Source of the DNA: Persicaria tinctoria
Taxonomy: Eukaryota > Streptophyta > Magnoliopsida > Caryophyllales > Polygonaceae
Assembly (NCBI GenBank): GCA_037127255.1
Contig: JBANSL010000017.1
Location: forward strand, 44,649,745-44,713,744
Reading direction: 5' to 3'
DNA length: 64,000 nt
A model generated the notes under the pieces. It was not told the origin of the DNA and did not search any database. It saw nothing but the letters and a program-made list of their open reading frames with translations. This document shows positions 57,540 through 64,000 of the stretch, in pieces (positions within the stretch are counted from its first letter, which is position 1; the number at the start of each line of letters is the position of its first letter). Made by a program: the position numbers and the translations under genes.

Positions 57540-58255
57540 ACTTTCTGGTGTGCAAGTATAACTTGCTTTTGTGCACATATAACATCTTATTGTGCAAATA
57601 TAAGTTTATTTTGTGCAGACAAATAATTCATTATGGGGTAAATAGGTAAATGTGCCTATTTCAATTATAAAAATTTATAATTGAAATATGTTTAATTTAT
57701 GGGTAAATTGGTAAATATGTCTAATTTTATAGGTAAATGCACTTTTTCGCGTTTTCGATACCTTTTGTGCAACTGTGAAGTGCATTTGTGCAATTGTGAA
57801 GTGCATTTGTGCAACTGTAAAGTGCATTTGTGCAACTTTTAAAGTGCAAATATAAGAACATAAAGTGTGAAAATAAAATTGTAATGTGCAAATTTAGAAT
57901 ACAAGTGTGCAAAAGTAGGATACAATTGTGCAAATTTAAACTACAATTGTGCAAAAGTAGGATACAATTGTGCAGATTTAGAATACAAATGTGCAAATGT
58001 AAGATCATAATGTGCATTAATAAGACAAAAGATGTGCTTTTGAAATCGATGTTTTAATTTTGTTTTTGTTTTTTATACTTTTGAGAGTTTGGGTTCACCT
58101 CTCGGATAATTTAGGTTGATAGATGTAAGTTTGAAATCGATTTTTTTACGCATAAGCTTTTAAAATTAAAGTGCATAAATAAGATTAAAATGTGCATAAT
58201 TAAGGTTAAAAAGTGCATAACTTAGATTATAATGTGCATGATTAACAATTTGCGA
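57540..58255. repeat. TGCAC/GTGCA-rich subterminal repeats
   Basis: GTGCAA or GTGCAT words recur about every 18-22 nt, as in 23893-24900. The open frames here (for example 57727-58017, minus, rich in Cys/Leu/His) follow the repeat and are not genes. Confidence 0.7.
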
Positions 58256-58280
58256 TTGTTGCGCTCTTGTCTATTATGTA

Positions 58281-58349
58281 ACCTATGTGGGATTTGAACC
58301 CACATCTTTTGTGCAAACGCACATTGCTCTACCAATTGAACTAATAGGC
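58281..58349 (-). other. tRNA-like sequence 1 (tRNA pseudogene or SINE head)
   Basis: The minus strand has a box A (TTCAATTGGTAGAGCA), a T arm with box B (GTGGGTTCAAATCCCAC), a D arm and a 6-bp acceptor stem (GCCTAT with ATAGGT). The anticodon arm is unusual: TGTGC/GCACA closes on only GTTT, so no proper 7-nt anticodon loop forms. Confidence 0.6.
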
Positions 58350-58384
58350 TAAATTATGATTTTTATGCTAAAATAGAAGAACCT

Positions 58385-59035
58385 AATCGACCTAAAGCAT
58401 ATTGCAATAAAATTTTAAAATTCAATTAGCTCATGATTCACAAACAATTTGACAATGCTATAAACACGAAATTAGCTCCAAATCAACCCAACAACACAAC
58501 CATAGCATCAATTTCAGTCAATTTGGCCGTTGGCAAAAAACCCCAAATTCTAAAGCAAATCGCAATATAAAATTCCAAACTTCAATTAGATCATGATCCA
58601 TAAACAATTTGACAATGCTATGAACATGAAATTAGCTCCAAATCAACTCAACAACACAACCATATTATCAATTTAAGTTAATTTTGCTTTTGGCAAAAAA
58701 CCCCAAATTCTAAAACATATCGCAATATAAAATTCTAAAATTCAATTAGCTCATGATCCATAAACAATTCGACAATGATATGAACATGAAATTAGCTCAA
58801 AATCAACCCAACAACAGAACCATATCATCAATTTAAATCAATTTGGCTTTTGGCAAAAAGCCCCAAATTCTAAAACATATCGCAATCTAAAATTCTAAAA
58901 TTCAATTAGCTCATGATCCATAAACAATTTGACAATGATATGAACATGAAATTAGCTCAAAATCAACCCAACAACACAACCATATCATCAATATCAATCA
59001 ATTTGGCTTTTGGAAAAAAGCCCCAAATTCCGCTC
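58385..59035. repeat. Four tandem copies of a 160-bp unit
   Basis: The phrase catgat(c/t)ca(c/t)aaacaatt starts at 58432, 58592, 58752 and 58912: spacing is exactly 160 bp each time. Units differ by a few substitutions and no large indels. Confidence 0.9.
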
Positions 59036-59059
59036 CTAAATCAAACCCTAGATTTTCAA

Positions 59060-59566
59060 TCTCAACCTAAATCATTCAAACAATCTAAATAGTTGTAATA
59101 AACAAGTTTAGGGTTAGAAATCATACCAAATTCGTGTTGAAACAAAGAGAAAATCGGGTTTTCGAAGGTATATTGAGCCAAAAACGTCGAACAGGTCTGT
59201 CGGGAGAGATGGGCTCGGTGTGAGCTCGGCTGGGCTCGAACCATGGGGGTTCCGGGCTTGGGGGGTGCGCCTGAGGGAGGGGGTTGGAGCTGGTCGGGGC
59301 TGGTGGCCAAAGGTGGCTCGTGGGTGGCGTGGGAGGCCGACAACCGCAGCTGCTAGTGGCTCGACGGTGCTGTGAGAGGTGGGCGCGTTTGGGCGCGTCT
59401 GGGCTCGAACCAAGCCAAGTCTGGGCTCGGTAGGTGCGCACAGCGGCGGGCTCGAGTGCGGCTAGGGGTTGGTGGCCGGAGGTGGCTCGAGGTGGGTGCG
59501 GGAGGCCGAGAGAGAAGGCCGGTATTTGGTCTCCGTTTGAAATCCGATGGTGAGCGCGCCTTTTGA
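59060..59566. other. GC-rich segment near the right end of the 2.3-kb element
   Basis: G-rich on the plus strand and open in several frames on both strands (for example 59062-59441 minus, rich in Pro, Ser, Ala). No frame has a recognised domain. Such GC-rich segments inside non-autonomous MULEs can be captured 5' gene ends. Confidence 0.4.
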
Positions 59567-59649
59567 TTAAAAAAAATATATTTTACACGTTAAGCATATT
59601 TTACACGTTAAGGAGTTTTTACATTTTAAAGCTTCCCTATATATATATA

Positions 59650-59860
59650 CACGTCGTCTACATAGAAATTATTCGTCTATTTTTGTTCATGATTTATATT
59701 CATCTGTTTACACATGATTATTCAACTACTGTATAATTATGTAATTATTCGACGTGTACACACAATTATTATTCATCTATTTGTTCATGATTGAGATGTA
59801 TTGAAAAACGAAAAACGGAAAAAGGGTGAAACACTTTCTTGACGTGGTCCACGTTCACGA
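59650..59860. repeat. Fragment related to the MITE at 56895
   Basis: It shares the words gaaattattcgtctat, gttcatgatt and acacatgattattca with 56930-57000. No right end is seen before the next element. Confidence 0.5.
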
Positions 59861-60399
59861 GTTAAAGGATCGGTTGAATGGAAAATTTTTAAAAGTTACT
59901 AAATTAATTAGAAGATAATTTTAACGGAAATTTCGCCTGGTACCCCTGGGGTATGTGGTTTTTCACGCGGTGTACAAAAGTTTGACTAATTTCGCCGAAC
60001 ACCTCTGAGTTTTATATAATTTTCGCCCCCGTGCTCTTATGGGGTTAGTATTAACGGTTGGCTTTTTCTCCGTTAGTTTTTATTAATTAAAAAAAAGAAA
60101 GAAAATAAAGGTCGACACAGGATAGGGGAAGATATGGAATTGTGACTCGGGAAGAAAGGTGAAGGGGCGACACAAATCAACTAAGGAAGAGGAGAGGCAA
60201 CACATGTCGGTTGCACAGAGCCGTCTAAGTTGGAGGATGTGAGAGGGATAAGGATTGCGACTTCGCAACAGACATCGTCGATCGCTCCCTATTCGATTGT
60301 GCCAGTGGAGAGACGACAATCCCCTGGGGTGGAGAAACTGCATCGAGGGAAGGTAATCTCTTCTTCCCAAACTATAATCATAAACTTAGGGTTTTAAGA

Positions 60400-60740
60400 T
60401 CTAAGTGGAGGATGTTTTAGATTCATCTCCGATGCCATGGAGGTGGATCTGAAGGCGAGTTGAATTGAATTCTAATTTCTTCCTCTAAAATCTACCTATG
60501 TTGTAGATGCTACTTCGATCTTTGAAATTTCCATTTGTTTTTTCAATCGGGATTTTAAATCTTGTTTCTATTGTATCTCATGAAGTTGATAAGATTAATG
60601 TTATACATATTTCAACCAGAACACCTGAAGAAGTAATTGTTGCAAGAGGTGTCAAGCCAACTTTGTCACCAAATCTAAGTTCACCTGCATTGGTTGAGGT
60701 GGGATATAATTTCATTGATCTGGTTGCGCCTTAATCACTA
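60400..60740 (+). other. Possible captured gene fragment in the 3.1-kb MULE
   Basis: The open frame 60507-60734 (75 codons) starts with a hydrophobic stretch (SLKFPFVFSIGILNLVSIVS) and continues with THPEE-like polar sequence. No domain is recognised. Spliced partners were not found. Confidence 0.3.
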
Positions 60741-60990
60741 TGGAGTTTTGGTAATACCTCCATTTTATGAATTGTAACTCAATAAATGCAAATACCAGGG
60801 TGAAAGAAGCATCTTGAATGGTATATATGATGACATGGTCATCAAAACCTGAAAAAATGTTAACAATTTCTAGGAGCCTAAAGAAACAAGATGCAAACTT
60901 GTGAATAACTTCTGCATTCAGTTAGGGTTACCCTATTGACTAACTCGTATTTCTTACAACAGACAGCAGGTGTAAAGCGCTTACTTTTTG

Positions 60991-61064
60991 TCGCTTATTT
61001 TGATTGCTCAACTGATAGAGCAATGTGCTTATGCACAAAGATACGAGTTCAAATCACGTATAGG
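60991..61064 (+). other. tRNA-like sequence 2
   Basis: Plus strand: GCTCAACTGATAGAGCA (D arm, box A), ATGTGCTTATGCACA hairpin, and GAGTTCAAATC (box B). The same unusual anticodon-arm hairpin as in tRNA-like sequences 1 and 3, but the T-arm is more diverged. Confidence 0.5.
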
Positions 61065-61204
61065 CTTTCAAATCCAAAACAATCTATAAATGGTTGTGCA
61101 AATAAGTAGGAGTGCTTCCTAATATTTCATAAGATAAAGGATTAGAACTTCAAAAATATCTCCCTTTATTAATCAAACATGATTCAAAATTTCAAAGTAT
61201 GTCT

Positions 61205-61352
61205 ACAAGAAGAAAGATTAGTTGTGCACCAAGAAGCTATCAGTCCAGGGGCATCAAGAACATTCTAACTCCCTATATATAATTGTTACACAGGTGACAA
61301 GAAGAAAGATTTTTTGTGCACCAAGAAGCTATCAGTACAGGGGCAACAAGAT
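61205..61352 (+). repeat. Direct duplication of about 50 bp
   Basis: aagaagaaagatt, gtgcaccaagaagctatcag and ggggca-caaga recur at 61207-61262 and 61302-61352, offset 95 bp. Confidence 0.7.
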
Positions 61353-61557
61353 CCCAAGAAGTCATCGGTAAAAGAGCTTCTAATCTAAATAACTCACTTA
61401 TAAATAAACGTCAACCCTCAGCCCTTCAACTCCAAACAAACATTCTTGGGGTTCAGACTCTGATATGTCATGAAAGTCTAATTTGTAGAATATTCAAAAG
61501 ATATCTAGTACTATCAAACACAAACAAACATTTGAGTTTGTAGTGTTGATTTAGATA

Positions 61558-61624
61558 GTCTACGTGGGATTCGAACCCACATTTTTGTGCCTACCACATT
61601 GCTCTCCCAATTAAGCTAATAGAC
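61558..61624 (-). other. tRNA-like sequence 3
   Basis: Minus strand: GTCTATTAGCTTAATTGGGA with GAGAGCA (D arm), T arm GTGGGTTCGAATCCCAC (perfect 5-bp stem, 7-nt loop), and an acceptor stem GTCTA/TAGAC. The anticodon arm TGTG/CACA is short and has no clear anticodon. Confidence 0.6.
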
Positions 61625-62127
61625 TAATTTTGAAGAAAATACAATGAACTTAAAATGGGGTTACAATTTTGATGATAATACAATCCATTCTGTCAACCTG
61701 TAAGTGGACTGTCATACTCAGAAAAAAAATTCATGAACAATATAGCAACTGCATTCAGGCATTCAACAAGGCAATTCATTTACTGTTCAGAAACATATAA
61801 AGCACACCAGCAAAACACATGAACAAAATAGCAACAACATTCAACAAAAATTCAGCAACTATATACATATCCAAACACCCTAAATCTCTATATCCCCAAA
61901 ACCTAAATCTCTAAGTTGAAAAGGGAGTTGAAGATTATATGTCCCAAATTAACATGTAATTGATCCATAAAACCAACCCATAAACTCCAAGGGAGAAAAA
62001 CGGATTGCTTCTTGGTGCAATGATCATTAATTTTTTGCAGTCATACATTACTTGTTGTCATACAACAGCAACTTATGGTAACAACTATAGAAAAATGGAT
62101 GCAATTGGAACAGGAGACTAGCACACT

Positions 62128-62530
62128 TGGTTCAAGGGAGAAAAGTCTACGAAAATTGACCGAGTCATGGTTAACAATGATTGGAACAATCAAAACTATC
62201 ACTGCAAGGCCTCATTCCTCAACCCGAAATCTTGTTCTGATCACTCACAGATAACAGTGGAGATATTTGAGCAACAAAACCCCAGGAAAAAGCCATTTAA
62301 AATTTTCAACATGCGGACAACACACTATCAGTTCAGCAATATAATTCAACAGGTTTGGTCTTTTAATGGATGGGGAATAGAGCAATACAAGCTAAGCAAG
62401 AGATTACAACAACTGAAGAATCTTCTTAAAGACTTGAATAAGAAGGATTCTCTCATATCAATAGCGTTGTATTTGCCTATATGGAAACCTCAAACACAAA
62501 TTGAAACCTCAAATCCGAAATTGTAAGACA
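62128..62530 (+). pseudogene. LINE endonuclease fragment captured by the 3.1-kb MULE
   Basis: The frame reads HTWFKGEKSTKIDRVMVNND and, after about 25 residues, SDHSQITVEIFEQQNPRKKP, then FKIFNMRTTHYQF. The KIDRVMVN and SDHSP-I motifs are the conserved end of the APE-type endonuclease of plant L1/LINE ORF2. A TAG precedes HTWF and the rest of the LINE is absent. Confidence 0.7.
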
Positions 62531-62690
62531 TTGAAACCCCATATTTCTAACAATTTCAGCCCAAACCCAAATTCGGTGATAATGAACATCTTTAAAACCC
62601 CGAATTCGGTGATGATCAACACAAATTGAAACCTCAAATTGCAAACACAAATTGAAACCCCGAATTCGAACTTTAAAACCCTAATTTTTT
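62475..62690. repeat. Short repeats aacctcaaa / ccgaattcg
   Basis: Variants of cacaaattgaaacc(t/c)c and ccgaattcggtgat recur five or more times in 200 bp, next to a CT-rich stretch that leads to the right TIR. Confidence 0.5.
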
Positions 62691-63190
62691 GAAAAGGGTA
62701 CATACCTGGCAGATTCACCACCACTTTTGGCGAGTTCTGCACCGCCTCCACCACTTCTTCCGACGCCTCCAATGGTCGCCTTATGTTGCTAGTTGTCGCC
62801 GATTCCAGTTGGGCTCTCCTTCTCTTCCAGGTCAGGCTCTCCTTGCCTGCACGACTGCACTTCCCCTTCTGTTCGACGTTGTTTCCACCTACCTCACCTT
62901 CTCTATCTTCTTCTTTTTTCTTTTTTCTTTTTTTTTTTTAAGTAAAACCTAACTTGGGAAGGGCACGGGGCGAAATTTATATAAAACTCAGGGGTATTCG
63001 GCGAAATTAGTCAAACTTTTGTACACCGCGTGAAAAACCCGATACCTCAGGGGACCATGCGAAATTTTCGTAATTTTAATTACCTATATATAAATAAATG
63101 TATCTTTAATTTAATGTAATCGTAGGCCTCTATACAGGCTCCAGCCATGAATCTGAATCTGAATCTCTCTTTCTCTCTCTACTTTCTCTC

Positions 63191-63202
63191 TATATATAAA
63201 TA
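63191..63202 (+). promoter_or_regulatory. TATA box of the right-hand gene
   Basis: TATATATAAATA after a CT-rich tract (63160-63190). Transcription would start near 63225-63235, giving a leader of about 360 nt to the ATG at 63589. The leader contains upstream ATGs (63251, 63255, 63499) that may lower translation or mark a leader intron. Confidence 0.6.
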
Positions 63203-63588
63203 AAGGTTGCAGTATAAGCATATATATGAGTTTCTTCTGTTTCCTGCCTTGTGAGTGAGGGCTTCAGTTTACACATCTGGGTCCTACAAATTCCAGATTT
63301 TTCCCTCATCGACCAATTCAAAGAGATACATAACCCACCATGTTCAGCAGAAGAACATCTTAAAAACACTGCATTTATTGCCCATCTTCTTCCTCCTCAA
63401 ACCGTCCCTTATAAATGCTTATCTTTCTGTTCTAGTTACTCACACTGGCCCTCCAACCAACCAAATATAAATATTCATATTATCCCTCCTTTTATTGTAT
63501 GTATGTATACCAACTCAATCTTTCTCACTTCCACGACTCGATATCTAGTCCATTAATTCTACATATATCATATCCATCCATTTATAGG

Positions 63589-63835
63589 ATGTCCATCCTC
63601 ACTTCTTTCTGCCTGCCTATTGTATCCATCCTGCTCCTTTCACTGCAAGCCTCTAGTGCTCGCCCCATCAGAGTCACTCTCGATACCAAGGATCCTGCAC
63701 AAGATCACAAAAGGCTGCTTCTTCATCATCTTTCTGATAAGGTTAGTCATTTCTGCTCGTAGATTGAGGCTCTATAGGCTGTGCTGCTATGCTCACCCTT
63801 ACCTTTATATGATCCATAGCTGTATTTAATATGTA

Positions 63836-63888
<53 letters not shown>

Positions 63889-64000
63889 CATTCGGCCCTC
63901 TTCATATATTTTTCAGAATGGTGATAGAACAAAGTGGGTAAAGGCCAAAAATACTGATCAAACTCCCCCAAGAGAGAATGCTTCATTATCAAGGGAACAA
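63589..64000 (+). CDS. Secreted small-protein gene, first two exons (cut by the window end)
   Basis: Exon 1 is 63589-63741 (51 codons, phase 0). The intron is 63742-63916, with donor GTTAGT, a (TA)n tract at 63838-63886 and a TTTTCAG acceptor. Exon 2 runs from 63917 to the edge, open for 28 codons. The N-terminus is a clear signal peptide: SILTSFCLPIVSILLLSLQ, then ASSA, a good cleavage site before RPIRV. The rest so far is hydrophilic, basic and acidic mixed (RLLLHHLSDK, NGDRTKWVKAKN). It could be a precursor of a secreted peptide or a cell-wall protein; the family is not recognised, and the deciding C-terminus lies beyond the window. Confidence 0.75.

Larger units (their letters stand above)
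57295..59637. mobile_element. 2.3-kb TIR element between (TA)n tracts, small relative of the Ulp1-bearing MULE
   Basis: The left end contains AATGTAAAAACTCCTTAACG and TGTAAAATTTGCTTA; the right end (reverse complement) contains AATGTAAAAACTCCTTAACG and TGTAAAATATGCTTA, over about 60 bp. The terminal repeat at 29597-29653 is of the same kind. Inside, from left: TGCAC-rich repeats, a tRNA-like sequence, four 160-bp tandem units and a GC-rich segment. No transposase is present. Confidence 0.75.
59925..63070. mobile_element. 3.1-kb MULE with perfect 9-bp target duplication and about 110-bp TIRs
   Basis: TAATTTTAA lies at 59916-59924 and 63071-63079. The ends begin CGGAAATTTCGCCTGGTACC and (reverse complement) CGAAAATTTCGCATGGTCCC and stay similar through GTTTTTCACGCGGTGTACAA and AAAGTTTGACTAATTTCGCC to about 110 bp. 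A 9-bp duplication with long TIRs is the hallmark of Mutator-like elements. There is no transposase; it carries gene and LINE fragments, so it is a Pack-MULE-like element. Confidence 0.9.

Noticed and set aside
57727..58057. Frames rich in Cys/Leu/His and Lys/Cys on opposite strands
   Set aside because: Both are translations of the GTGCAA repeat.
59062..59441. Three overlapping minus-strand frames rich in Pro and Ser
   Set aside because: Low-complexity GC-rich DNA open in several frames at once; no domain.

Overview
This window is a stretch of dicot-like plant nuclear DNA made almost entirely of transposable elements, several nested in one another. It is AT-rich, has GT-AG introns and TATA boxes, carries plant LTR retrotransposons, FAR1/MULE and Ulp1-type transposon genes, and contains long (TA)n tracts. 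There are no bacterial operons, rRNA genes or CRISPR arrays. The species cannot be named from sequence alone. The only convincing ordinary host gene is at the right edge: a secreted small-protein gene cut by the window end. Two further intact-looking genes (22.8-23.4 kb and 50.0-51.9 kb) lie inside or beside transposons.

Region by region. 1-12.5 kb: minus-strand remains of one non-autonomous, Athila/Tat-like LTR element (tRNA-Asp-type primer site, LTR about 1.9 kb). One nearly complete copy lies at 6.4-12.5 kb. To its left are rearranged copies in which the LTR has folded into long inverted repeats. The LTRs are full of the 12-bp palindrome CTCGATATCGAG and variants. 12.5-13.4 kb: a plus-strand LTR fragment of the same family. 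13.6-17.6 kb: two head-to-tail LTR-like blocks, one carrying a clean 163-bp MITE. 18.2-29.7 kb: a decayed MULE-type region with a FAR1-like transposase pseudogene (+), a small two-exon gene (+), TGCAC-rich repeats, and a multi-exon Ulp1-like protease pseudogene (-) ending at a terminal inverted repeat next to a (TA)n tract. 29.7-34 kb: MITEs (CACTA-like, Stowaway-like with a nested second element) and non-coding DNA. 34.1-36.4 kb: a compact minus-strand LTR element with target-site duplication. 36.8-38.6 kb: an LTR of the first family. 38.6-42.7 kb: a minus-strand chromovirus (Ty3/gypsy) with gag, protease, RT/RNase H, integrase and chromodomain, all with disruptions. 42.7-48.7 kb: two tandem copies of a non-autonomous LTR element sharing a middle LTR.

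48.7-59.9 kb: a dense chain of TIR elements, most flanked by (TA)n. Inside the largest (49.6-54.3 kb) sits a 2.5-kb TIR element with an 8-bp duplication. It carries an apparently intact four-exon gene of unknown function. The 163-bp MITE at 15.65 kb has the same ends and the same internal palindromes. 59.9-63.1 kb: a MULE with a perfect 9-bp duplication and TIRs of about 110 bp that carries a LINE endonuclease fragment and tRNA-like sequences. 63.2-64.0 kb: the host gene. The genes do not form a pathway. The functional links are transposon to transposon: the MULE transposase/Ulp1 region with its small derivative at 57.3-59.6 kb, the gypsy element with the compact LTR element, and the 2.5-kb TIR element with its MITE.
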